From G963665495 sp963665495 (GTDB taxonomy: Bacteria; Desulfobacterota; Desulfovibrionia; Desulfovibrionales; Desulfovibrionaceae): a stretch of DNA of 64,000 bases. The stretch is taken from contig OY762289.1 in the NCBI GenBank assembly GCA_963665495.1, positions 744,001-808,000 on the forward strand, given 5' to 3'. The notes under the pieces were generated by a model, which was not told the origin of the DNA, made no database searches, and was given only the letters and a program-made list of their open reading frames with translations. Shown piece after piece: positions 16,827-24,645 of this stretch (positions within the stretch are counted from its first letter, which is position 1; each line of letters opens with the position of its first letter). The position numbers and the translations under genes are program-made.

Positions 16827-19604
16827 TCAGGCGTCTTCATCCGGGACCGTCAACCGACCGCCTTCCAGCCAGAAGCGCTTCCATTGGCTGCTGCCCCAAA
16901 GCCCCCCGCGTACGCGTTCTTCTTCTCGCAGCAGCAGCGAATACAGACTTTTCGGATTCTGTTCCAACGTATCGGGAGCCTCGTTTTCCACGATACGCCC
17001 GTTATCGATGACCAGGACGCGATCGAATCCGCGCGTTTCGGAGATATCATGCGAGATGAAAATCAGCGTGGCATCTTTCCAGCAGCTTCGCGCCGACTGC
17101 AGCAGAATCCGGCGTTTGTCCCGGTCCAGGCCGCGGAACGGTTCGTCCAGGATAGCCAGTGTAACTTCCTTGCGCAGCAGGGATCTGCCCAGACGGACGC
17201 GTTGGCCTTCTCCGCCCGAAATCAGGCCGCCGCCTTCGCCCAGCGAGGTTTTAAGGCCTTCTGGCAGGTGTTCGAGCACGGCGTATAAATCGGCCTGCTC
17301 GATTGCCGCCGTAACGGAAGCGGAAGCGACCTCCGGTGAGCCGTATTGCAGGTTTTCCAAAAGCGAACGGTTCCAGAGTTGTACCGAGGGATCTACCCAG
17401 GCAGTATGGCGGCGCAGGTATTCCAGCCTGTCACCACTCAGAGGGGCGCCGTCCACCAGCAGCCGTCCTGACTGCGGCCGGTGCCAGCCCAGCAGTAACC
17501 CGACAAAGCTTGATTTTCCTGCACCCGAGCGTCCGACAATGGCCAGGTGTTCTTCTGGGGCGATGTCACAGGAAATGTTCTCCAGAATGGTCTGGCCGCC
17601 GGCCTGTACGCAGACCTGCTGCAGAGTGACTTGCGTTGCCTGGGAAAGCGGCGGCTCGGCGAACTGCTCGTCGGCGGTTTCGCTGAAATCACTTTCCTCG
17701 GGCGCGTTCAGTGGTTCCAGCAGACGCAGAATCCGGTTGCGCAGCAACGGGTATTGCTGCGCCATGTCCGCCAGAGACTTGCCCAGGACGGGAAGGTTCA
17801 GGGCCCAGTAAAACAGCAGGAGCACGCCGCTGGCTTCTCCTCCGCTGTTCATATAGGTGTTGACGAGCCAGATGGCGAACAGGGTCCAGACCAGCGCCAG
17901 AAAGCCTTGCAGCACGATGGCGCTTTTAATGTAATCCTGGCTGGCCCGTGCCCACTCCACGAGCAGGGATTCATGCCCCCGGCGAAAAGCGCGTTCGGCA
18001 CGATGCGTACGGATGGGCAGAAGCCCCAGCAGGGCATCGAGGTAATACCGGCTGAGCGCACCGATATGCGTCCTCACGCGGAGGTCTTTTTCTATGAGCA
18101 GGGGTTGCACCGAAAAAGTGGCCGCGATGCAGACCACTGTGGCCGCTATGGCCGGCAGGGCGCTCTGCGGGATGAGAAGAATGACGCCCGCCACCGTGAG
18201 AAGAATGGAGAAAAAGGTCATCAGCATCCGGAAGATCAGCTGCGGCAGCGTACGCAGTTCCCGAAGATCGTGTGCTCGCTGGGTCATGTCCGAAATCAGG
18301 CGGCTGTGGAGATAGCGGTCGCCGAGGCGCGGGATTTTTTCCAGAAAGGCCACGCGCAGACGGGTTTCGAAACGTCTTCCCAGGCGCAAGGTGGCGGCGG
18401 TGAGCCCGAGTTCAAGCAGCAGCATGCAGACCAGAAACACCAGCATTGCAGTCAGGGCGAGCCAGCGTTCGTAAAGTTTGTCCAGTTGCAATCCTATATC
18501 CAGAATGCCGCGAAACAGCATGGCTTCCGTGGTTACGCCGACGGCGGCCATGATAAAGCCGAGCAGCAGGGTAATGGGAGTGAGCATTTCATCTTTGCGC
18601 AGCAGCTGGAAAAGTTCTTTTTCCGGTCTGGACGGCTTTTCCTCCAGGGCGGCGGCCAATTCCGGAGATAGCGGACGGGGAGGCTGGCGTTCTTCCTGGT
18701 CGAAGTCTTCTTCCGGTACGTTTCCCTCTTGTTTTTCGCCTGCAGCGGACAGTGTTCCCTGTACGCGGACCAGTACCGCTCCGGAAAGCAGGAGCATGGG
18801 CGGGGCATCTTGTTGTGACTCGTCTGAGTCGCCTTCAGCATTGAATTCGAAAGGGCGGACCTGCCAGAAAGGGGATGGAATGACGCCGAGGTCTGACTGG
18901 CCGTTAGCCTGGGCGTCGCGGACTTCTTCATAAAAAGTCCGCAGAATCCTGGCTGCTTCCTCTCCTTTTTCCATGCCGTTGGAACGCAGCAACGAATGGG
19001 TCAGGCGTACGGCGGCGTCCAGCGAGGCCAGCGCATGCCAGCCCGGATCCTGCAACGCGTCCTGGAGCAGCTCGTCGCAGGCGGCTTCGTCCATGCCCGT
19101 GACCAGCAACTGCGTACGCAACGGTCCGGTCATTTCGTCGGATCCGGCCCAGTCGCGCCAGTCTTGCGCCGGTACGGGATGTTCGTGGACGTATAGTTCG
19201 CTGAGAAAACGGCTGGCCCGGATCCAGCGACGCCCGATGCCGGGATCCATGATCTGAATGAACGGGCCGTGGATGCGCCAGGCAACGACGAAGTGAGTCA
19301 ACCCGTTGGGGAGCCGGATAACGACGATGGCGGGCAGAGAGGCGGAGTCCGGAAGCAGGAGGTGGTCTTTGGGCAGCATGACCTGTACGGCATCGAGCCC
19401 CAACTGCCTGGCGACGTCTTCCAAGGTGTTGATGGACGTACCGTCCACATCCGTTTGACAGGCCTCACGCAGGCGTCCGTAGCTGACATGTACGCCGAAT
19501 CCTTCCAGCAGACATTTGAGGGCCACAGGTCCGCAGTCCATGGCCGAGGTTTGCACCACCTCCGGGACAAAGAAATTTCGGTTGTCTTTGGAGAGCAGTC
19601 GCAT
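16827..19604 (-). CDS. peptidase-containing ABC exporter (C39 domain)
   Basis: This 925-residue transporter has an N-terminal C39 peptidase domain with an apparently complete triad: C24 in SAMDCGPVALKCLL, H104 in GLTHFVVAW and D120 in IQIMDPGIG. A long linker of about 200 residues with acidic stretches precedes the membrane domain (helices around residues 340-640). The ATPase domain has Walker A (VGRSGAGKSS, about 690-699), signature ISGGEGQ, Walker B (LAILDEPF) and switch histidine (FISHD). Such exporters cleave a leader peptide from a small precursor and pump the product out. Its start shares a base with the adaptor's stop (TGATG), so the two are translationally coupled. Confidence 0.9.
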   Translation of the reverse strand: MRLLSKDNRNFFVPEVVQTSAMDCGPVALKCLLEGFGVHVSYGRLREACQTDVDGTSINTLEDVARQLGLDAVQVMLPKDHLLLPDSASLPAIVVIRLPNGLTHFVVAWRIHGPFIQIMDPGIGRRWIRASRFLSELYVHEHPVPAQDWRDWAGSDEMTGPLRTQLLVTGMDEAACDELLQDALQDPGWHALASLDAAVRLTHSLLRSNGMEKGEEAARILRTFYEEVRDAQANGQSDLGVIPSPFWQVRPFEFNAEGDSDESQQDAPPMLLLSGAVLVRVQGTLSAAGEKQEGNVPEEDFDQEERQPPRPLSPELAAALEEKPSRPEKELFQLLRKDEMLTPITLLLGFIMAAVGVTTEAMLFRGILDIGLQLDKLYERWLALTAMLVFLVCMLLLELGLTAATLRLGRRFETRLRVAFLEKIPRLGDRYLHSRLISDMTQRAHDLRELRTLPQLIFRMLMTFFSILLTVAGVILLIPQSALPAIAATVVCIAATFSVQPLLIEKDLRVRTHIGALSRYYLDALLGLLPIRTHRAERAFRRGHESLLVEWARASQDYIKSAIVLQGFLALVWTLFAIWLVNTYMNSGGEASGVLLLFYWALNLPVLGKSLADMAQQYPLLRNRILRLLEPLNAPEESDFSETADEQFAEPPLSQATQVTLQQVCVQAGGQTILENISCDIAPEEHLAIVGRSGAGKSSFVGLLLGWHRPQSGRLLVDGAPLSGDRLEYLRRHTAWVDPSVQLWNRSLLENLQYGSPEVASASVTAAIEQADLYAVLEHLPEGLKTSLGEGGGLISGGEGQRVRLGRSLLRKEVTLAILDEPFRGLDRDKRRILLQSARSCWKDATLIFISHDISETRGFDRVLVIDNGRIVENEAPDTLEQNPKSLYSLLLREEERVRGGLWGSSQWKRFWLEGGRLTVPDEDA

Positions 19605-20137
19605 CAGCGTGCTCTCTGTTGTGCGGACTGGCGAGGACTAAGTCTGATTTTTGCTGATTCCGTAAACAGTCCGCTGGCTTGCATGACCAGCTTAAAGGGA
19701 GACAGCGTCCCTGTGGCCACTGCGACTTTGCCGTCGAGATGTTGTCCCCGGCTTAAGGGGATGGCAGGAACGTCGGTGAGGAAAAGGCGCACAATTCCTG
19801 GTCTGTCTCCATGGCGGGAAGGAATTTTTGCCACAACAGCTTCCACTGTATCAGCTTCGGCGTCGGCCATATCAGGCGCGTCTTGAGGTGCAAGGGTGAT
19901 GAACGCGTGCTGTCCCGGCCGGATCGTGTGCATGGCTTCTGCAGGGAATTCGGCTTCGATACTGCTTCTGTCCGCAGCAGTAAGGATGTTGCTGTCTTCG
20001 TAGCGCGTGATACGGGCAAAGAAAAACCAGCCCGACCAGACAAGCAGCAGACTCAGGGCCAAGATAATCCAGACCAGAGTCGTTGTCCGGCTGTCCGCCT
20101 CTAGTGAACGGAGTGTTCTGGAAAAAGGCTGTGGCAC
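19604..20137 (-). CDS. minimal HlyD/NHLM-type secretion adaptor
   Basis: I chose GTG 20137 because AGGGGG lies about seven bases upstream; ATG 20158 and TTG 20200 are in-frame alternatives without a good ribosome-binding site. The product is about 177 residues: one membrane helix (LVWIILALSLLLVWSGWFFF) and a periplasmic beta-barrel-like part (AEAMHTIRPGQHAFITL; LSRGQHLDGKVAVATG). It lacks the long coiled-coil hairpin and lipoyl domain of normal HlyD proteins. Short adaptors of this kind accompany NHLP/NHLM peptide exporters, as I recall them. It is coupled to the C39-ABC gene. Confidence 0.7.
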   Translation of the reverse strand: MPQPFSRTLRSLEADSRTTTLVWIILALSLLLVWSGWFFFARITRYEDSNILTAADRSSIEAEFPAEAMHTIRPGQHAFITLAPQDAPDMADAEADTVEAVVAKIPSRHGDRPGIVRLFLTDVPAIPLSRGQHLDGKVAVATGTLSPFKLVMQASGLFTESAKIRLSPRQSAQQRAR

Positions 20138-20357
20138 GAAAGCACCCCCTGGAAGCATTGTGGCCGGACAAAAAGCTGGCAGGCTCCGTGCGGATGACAA
20201 AGGAAAACGATGTACGCCGCTTCAAAAGCACCCAGACCAGATGTGTCAAGGCCGCTGCGGTCTGAGACAGTTGGAGAAGCGTACATCAGAAAATGAACAA
20301 GGAACAATCGCTTACGGGGTCGCACCCCTTGGAGCAGACTCTGAAGAAACGGACAGA

Positions 20358-20948
20358 TTATTTCTTTTCAGTCTTATCCTTTGCTTCAGCTTCTTCCGCA
20401 GCTTTCATTTCCGAAGCGACTTCTTTTCCTTCGGTGAATTTTTCCTTGAATGTTCCGCGCATTTTTTTGGAATCGAAATCAAGCAGAGTTCCGCCGGATT
20501 CAAAATGCTGCAGAAAGATTTTTCCCACCGCGTACGTAGAAGCGCCACCGATAAGGCTCATGGAAACTGCGCCAGTGGCCATGCCGATAACTGGAATGGC
20601 CTTGAGCAAGCTGGATACCGGAGCGGCGATGAATACGGGGATGATACTGCCCATGAGCGAGGAAATCAGCGACCGTGCGACGTTTTCCTTGAAAGGCACG
20701 TCGTACATTTTGGCCATGGACTGCACCAGGGAAATTTGGAGGCCGAGCAAACCGACGAGGTCGACAATAGGAATGGGTACCAGGCCGACACCCATGGCCC
20801 ATTTTACTCTGTTGCCGACAAGCTTGTTGGCTTCGTCAAAACGGATTTCCTCGGCGGAGAAGGTCACCTCTTGAAAGCGAGGTTGGGACTCGGATTTGGT
20901 TTCTTCCGTTTTTGAGGATTCCTGCTGCGTGGTTTCATCTTTGACCAT
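20358..20948 (-). CDS. DUF697-like membrane protein, copy 2
   Basis: The ATG at 20948 has GGGAG seven bases upstream. The 196-residue protein has a polar N-terminus rich in Glu, Thr and Lys, then a hydrophobic core (GVGLVPIPIVDLVGLLGLQ; LLKAIPVIGMATGAVSMSL), and a charged Lys/Glu tail. The core matches the DUF697/YcjF type, in which a PIPxxDxxGLxxLQ motif precedes helices ending in YAVGKIFLQHF. It is clearly a paralog of the protein at 21478-22176. The function of DUF697 is unknown; here it flanks the small peptide gene and precedes the exporter genes. Confidence 0.75.
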   Translation of the reverse strand: MVKDETTQQESSKTEETKSESQPRFQEVTFSAEEIRFDEANKLVGNRVKWAMGVGLVPIPIVDLVGLLGLQISLVQSMAKMYDVPFKENVARSLISSLMGSIIPVFIAAPVSSLLKAIPVIGMATGAVSMSLIGGASTYAVGKIFLQHFESGGTLLDFDSKKMRGTFKEKFTEGKEVASEMKAAEEAEAKDKTEKK

Positions 20949-21195
20949 GAGTCTACTCCCTATCAAATTTATGAAGTGAAGCGAAAGCTCTCTGCACCAT
21001 AACAAATGCCAGATCATTGCCCGGCCGCAAGAGTGCAGAGCCAAAGGCTAATGAAATCGACACATAATATCTAACTCGAACCGAAGAAATTTTCAATCGT
21101 TCTGAAGCTTTTTTATGTGGAGATTTTGCGACGTGAAAGACTTGTGTTGGAATGTAGAAGAGATGTAAAGACAGTTTTGATGTCTTTATGTTTTG

Positions 21196-21236
21196 AAAAA
21201 ATTAAGGCAGGGTCATGTTATGTAACCCTGCCTTAA
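21196..21236 (-). terminator. strong intrinsic terminator after the peptide gene
   Basis: TTAAGGCAGGGT (21202-21213) and ACCCTGCCTTAA (21225-21236) form a perfect 12-pair stem with an 11-base loop. Six U residues follow on the minus strand (21196-21201). It begins 12 bases after the peptide stop codon, so the peptide transcript is ended here and expressed apart from the downstream export genes. Confidence 0.9.
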
Positions 21237-21248
21237 AAGCTTTAGGGC

Positions 21249-21329
21249 TTAGTTGTGGTCGTTGCCAGCCCAGCCAAAGGTTTCACGAAGGGAGCCGGAG
21301 CCGGATTTAACATTGGTTTTAACTTGCAT
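21249..21329 (-). CDS. 26-residue peptide, candidate exported product
   Basis: ATG at 21329 is preceded by a near-ideal AAAGGAGG seven bases away and ends in TAA at 21249. The peptide begins MQVKTNVKSGSGSLR and ends TFGWAGNDHN. It has no cysteine, no signal peptide, and no double-glycine leader, though a GSGS stretch offers small residues. Its own terminator follows immediately and an AT-rich region precedes it. Its place between two DUF697 paralogs, inside a locus with a C39-ABC exporter, makes it the best candidate substrate or signal of the system. I cannot assign it to a named bacteriocin or RiPP family. The start and end are well defined; the function is inference. Confidence 0.75.
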   Translation of the reverse strand: MQVKTNVKSGSGSLRETFGWAGNDHN

Positions 21330-21367
21330 GGTGTTTCCTCCTTTTGAGATTTATCTTGTTGAAATTA

Positions 21368-21395
21368 ATTTTAACTACTCTAATTTAAAAAGCAA
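21368..21395 (-). promoter_or_regulatory. candidate promoter for the peptide gene
   Basis: On the minus strand TTGCTT (21390-21395) and TAAAAT (21368-21373) are spaced by 16 bases, about 40 bases before the peptide ATG. The whole 21330-21477 gap is strikingly AT-rich compared with its surroundings, as expected for a strong promoter region. The -35 match is weak. Confidence 0.35.
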
Positions 21396-21477
21396 GTGTT
21401 TTTGAAAAAAAAGTTATCGAATTTTTTAGTTAAATTCATAGGTTGCTGAAATTAAGGGTTTTTCTTATATATAAAAT

Positions 21478-22176
21478 TTAGTTGTCGGGCTTCGAAATGC
21501 TGTTGTGAAGACTCTTGGCCGTTTTAATTCCTTTCTTTAAGTACTCTTCAAAACTACGACGAGTGGATTGACTGATAGAAACGGGTGTTTGTTTGCCTTG
21601 TGTAAAGCTTTGAATACAAACCTTACCAAGGGCATATGTAACTCCACCGGCAACAACAGGCAGAGTTAAGGCTCCAGCTACTCCTCCAAAAACTGGTATC
21701 ATTTTTATTAATGAGCCAAATAACCCCGTAGCAACAGATACGCTTCCAAGTCCACCAATAAGTGACGTTACGAAAGCCTGCGAACGTATGAGTGAGAATT
21801 TGACATCGTATGCTTTGCTTAATTCACGGATCATGTAAAGCTGTATTCCCATAATCCCAGCCGTATCAAGCAAAGGAAGTGGCAAAATCCCTAACCCCAT
21901 ACTTGCAGCCATGGAGTTTTCTATTATTCTCTCTGCACGTAGAGTAACGGGTATATGATGTCTTTCTGTCTTTCTACTGCAGTTTTTTATATTTTTATCA
22001 CATAAACTTGCAGAATCATCCTGTGTTACTACTTCAGGAACACTAGTCTCATTCGTGGAAGTGGATGCCTTGGTTTCAGCCTGTGACGGCGTCTCCTGAT
22101 AGATTCGCCTGCGTTGTCGTTTTACCTTGATTTTCGGGTCGGTTGCGACCGGGGCATCCTGTGGAATATTTTTCAT
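21478..22176 (-). CDS. DUF697-like membrane protein, copy 1
   Basis: The ATG at 22176 has CAGGAG seven bases upstream; a longer frame from 22206 is not needed. The 232-residue protein has a basic N-terminus (KIKVKRQRRRIYQE), a Ser/Thr-rich stretch, and a hydrophobic core with ILPLPLLDTAGIMGIQLYM and GLFGSLIKMIPVFGGVAGAL, ending near YALGKVCIQSFTQGK. These match the paralog at 20358-20948 block by block. It follows parA closely, so the two are likely co-transcribed. Two diverged copies in one locus suggest a hetero-oligomeric membrane component. Confidence 0.75.
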   Translation of the reverse strand: MKNIPQDAPVATDPKIKVKRQRRRIYQETPSQAETKASTSTNETSVPEVVTQDDSASLCDKNIKNCSRKTERHHIPVTLRAERIIENSMAASMGLGILPLPLLDTAGIMGIQLYMIRELSKAYDVKFSLIRSQAFVTSLIGGLGSVSVATGLFGSLIKMIPVFGGVAGALTLPVVAGGVTYALGKVCIQSFTQGKQTPVSISQSTRRSFEEYLKKGIKTAKSLHNSISKPDN

Positions 22177-22188
22177 GCAATACTCCTG

Positions 22189-22207
22189 CGTGATATCGTG
22201 TATCACG
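22189..22207 (-). repeat. inverted repeat at the end of parA
   Basis: CGTGATA (22189-22195) and TATCACG (22201-22207) form a perfect seven-base inverted repeat around a five-base centre, abutting the parA stop codon and just before the DUF697 ribosome-binding site. It could be an mRNA hairpin or a protein-binding site. No T-run follows. Confidence 0.35.
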
Positions 22208-23167
22208 TCAAGCCTTTTTTAGAAACGTTTCCAAGTCCAGAATGTTGCGGGCAAAGGTGTCGTAATCAGTACGGGCGTTGCTTTTCTGGCCGGTTGCAAA
22301 GACGGTCTGGCGGTTTTCCAAGGCCTTGGCAAGTTCAGAGCTTGTCCTGATGGCCAGCGGTTTTCCCAGTGTTGCGTATTGTTCGTGCAGGCGTTGCCAG
22401 GCGGCGTCCGTTTGCTTGTAGCGTTTATCCATGCGCGTCAGCAGTGGTTGAATGACCGGACGCTCTAGGCCGAAGGTACTGCAGATGGCGTCAATTTCTT
22501 TGATGGTCAGATCAAGCCCCCGAAAAGAAAAAGCATCGCTTCCCAGTGGAACAACAACGGTACGTGCCGCGCAGATGGAAGAAATCACTGCAGTGCCCAA
22601 AGAAGGCGGGCAGTCGATGATGCAGCAGTCGAAACCGTTGTTTTCGAGCGTTTCGCAGACTTTGGACATGGCGTTTTTTTGCGCAGTGGGATTGACTAGG
22701 CTCATTTCCAGCAGCGCATTTTCGAGCGCGGAGGCGAGGAGATAGAGATTTTCCTGCACCTGCAGCAGCGACCCCGGGAGCATTTCATCCGGGTTTTGCC
22801 AGATATCATAAAAAATCGGATCGTCGGCAGCCGGTTCCACGTCAAAAGCCAGAGTGGCCGAGGCCTGTGAATCAAGATCCAGCAGGCAGGTTTTGTATCC
22901 GTATTGGGCCGCACGTGTCGCCAGGCTGATGGCTGAGGTCGTTTTACCCACACCGCCTTTAAGATTGATGAAAGCGATGCGTTTTTTTGCGTAGGTGAAC
23001 TTCAGGGATTCAAAAAAAGTGCGGACCTGTGCAGGAGAAAGTGTGCCGTTACTAGCGGATACGATATCCTGCTGCAGAAAACGTTTGACCTGTTTTGCGC
23101 CCAGAGCCTGCTCCAGTTCCCTGACCTGGAGTACGTACGGGGTGTGCTGCGAAGAATTAGCTTGCAT
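22208..23167 (-). CDS. ParA/Soj-type partition ATPase
   Basis: This 319-residue protein has an N-terminal helical segment of about 60 residues, then a deviant Walker A (NLKGGVGKTTSAIS), LLDLDSQASAT, and the A'/Walker B region CIIDCPPSLGTAV. ParA ATPases form dynamic gradients on DNA or membranes to position cargo. No parB gene or parS-like repeat is seen nearby, which argues against simple plasmid or chromosome partition. In this locus it may position or assemble the membrane export site. GGAGG lies about eight bases before the ATG. Confidence 0.88.
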   Translation of the reverse strand: MQANSSQHTPYVLQVRELEQALGAKQVKRFLQQDIVSASNGTLSPAQVRTFFESLKFTYAKKRIAFINLKGGVGKTTSAISLATRAAQYGYKTCLLDLDSQASATLAFDVEPAADDPIFYDIWQNPDEMLPGSLLQVQENLYLLASALENALLEMSLVNPTAQKNAMSKVCETLENNGFDCCIIDCPPSLGTAVISSICAARTVVVPLGSDAFSFRGLDLTIKEIDAICSTFGLERPVIQPLLTRMDKRYKQTDAAWQRLHEQYATLGKPLAIRTSSELAKALENRQTVFATGQKSNARTDYDTFARNILDLETFLKKA

Positions 23168-23258
23168 GGGTGGAGCCTCCGGCTGGATTCAGTAACACCT
23201 TTCCTGTTACATACAAGGCTGCGGCCAAATTGCCAAGAAGTTCGCTCCAGGCGGACAT

Positions 23259-24641
23259 TTATTGACTCCCCTTCGCAGAGGGGAGCAGATCAAAAGGGTC
23301 GGTAAGCGGCCCTGTCTTGCCGGAAGGCTGCTTGTCGGCAGGAGCGCTCGAAGTCTGCTGGTGGTTGTTTCCGGCAGGCTTTTGAGGAAGCTTTTTGTCA
23401 CTCTTTTCTGCCGATGGTTTGGCAGCTTCTGAACCGTTTTTTTCTGTTGTTTCTTGCGCTTCGTCAGTTTTGGACGGCAGGTCCGGAATGTCCGGAATGT
23501 CCGGGGGCGAATCAAGAGCAGGTACAAGCGGATCCAGCGAGCTGTCGGCGTCGTTGTAAACAGGCGTTTGAGGTGAATACCCCTGTGCCGACGACAACAG
23601 GTCGGGCGGTAAAGCCGTCTTCGGGAGCTGTAGCGGCGCGTCGTTGGGAAGGTAGAAGGATTTGATCTGCGGCGCGACTTTATTGATGTATTCGTAGGTC
23701 AGCAGGTTGGGGTTGATCTGCAGGGCCTGAGCGACGCGTTGAAAATATTCGGCCTGAGCCTGGGCCTGGAGGACGATTGCCCGGGCGTCGGCCTGGGCGG
23801 TCACCACGATGGCCTGGGCGTCGGCCCGTGCGGCAATCCGGGTTTTTTCCGCTACTCCCTTGGCGTAATTGGCGATTTGCCGTGCCTCATGTTCCGTACG
23901 GGTCGTGCCCTGTTCGGCTACCTGCTTTTGTTCCACTGCCTGGGCATACAAGGACGAAAATGTGATGTCCCGGAGCAGAAAAGCTTCCAGAATCAAAGAA
24001 TTGTAGCTGAAGATAACTTTCAGGTGTTCGCTGAGTTCTTTTTCTGCATGCCGCCTGCTGTGGCTGTTAATCTCCGAAACCGAAAATTTTGAAACCACAA
24101 GCCGGACAGTGCCGCGGATGATGGGCCGGACCATTTCTTCAACATAGCGGTGCTGCCAGTTGATGTGCAGGTTTACCACTTTATCGGGTGCAATGCGGTA
24201 AAGGACGGAACAGTTGATAACCACTTCCTGACCATCCGACGTACGCGCGGTGATGGAATCGTCGCCTTTCTGCTGTCCTTCCAGCGGATTACTGACAATG
24301 GTGTAGGTTTGCCAGTAGAGCGGATAGACTTCCACGCGCTGCAGCAGGGGGGCTATGAGATGCAGGCCGCCGAGTAGCGGCTTTTTGCGAATGCCCCCTT
24401 TGTCGAGCATGGAGATGACGACACCAGTGTATTGCGGAGGTATGAATACCAGACTGAAGTGCAGCGTCGTGACAAACAGAAGAAAAATAAGATGAATGCC
24501 CCAGCGCTTGATGGAAAAGGTTTTTTTGATGGCGGAAAGGATACCTTCACGCCGCAGCACACGGAAAAAAGCGCGTACCAGCAACAGGATAAAAAGAATC
24601 CAGGAGGCGATGACAAATATTTGGAGGAATTCTTCAATCAT
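23259..24641 (-). CDS. SPFH/band-7 (stomatin-like) membrane protein, copy 2
   Basis: This 460-residue protein has two N-terminal membrane helices (IFVIASWILFILLLVRAFF; IHLIFLLFVTTLHFSLVFI), then an SPFH domain (residues about 70-240) with YTGVVISMLDKGGIR. A long Ala/Gln-rich coiled coil (about 240-320: ARADAQAIVVTAQADARAIV) and a Pro/Ser/Lys disordered tail follow. SPFH proteins oligomerise into ring-like membrane microdomains. It starts four bases after the paralog at 24646-25893 and aligns with it over most of its length; the tails differ. Confidence 0.85.
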   Translation of the reverse strand: MIEEFLQIFVIASWILFILLLVRAFFRVLRREGILSAIKKTFSIKRWGIHLIFLLFVTTLHFSLVFIPPQYTGVVISMLDKGGIRKKPLLGGLHLIAPLLQRVEVYPLYWQTYTIVSNPLEGQQKGDDSITARTSDGQEVVINCSVLYRIAPDKVVNLHINWQHRYVEEMVRPIIRGTVRLVVSKFSVSEINSHSRRHAEKELSEHLKVIFSYNSLILEAFLLRDITFSSLYAQAVEQKQVAEQGTTRTEHEARQIANYAKGVAEKTRIAARADAQAIVVTAQADARAIVLQAQAQAEYFQRVAQALQINPNLLTYEYINKVAPQIKSFYLPNDAPLQLPKTALPPDLLSSAQGYSPQTPVYNDADSSLDPLVPALDSPPDIPDIPDLPSKTDEAQETTEKNGSEAAKPSAEKSDKKLPQKPAGNNHQQTSSAPADKQPSGKTGPLTDPFDLLPSAKGSQ

Positions 24642-24645
24642 GATG

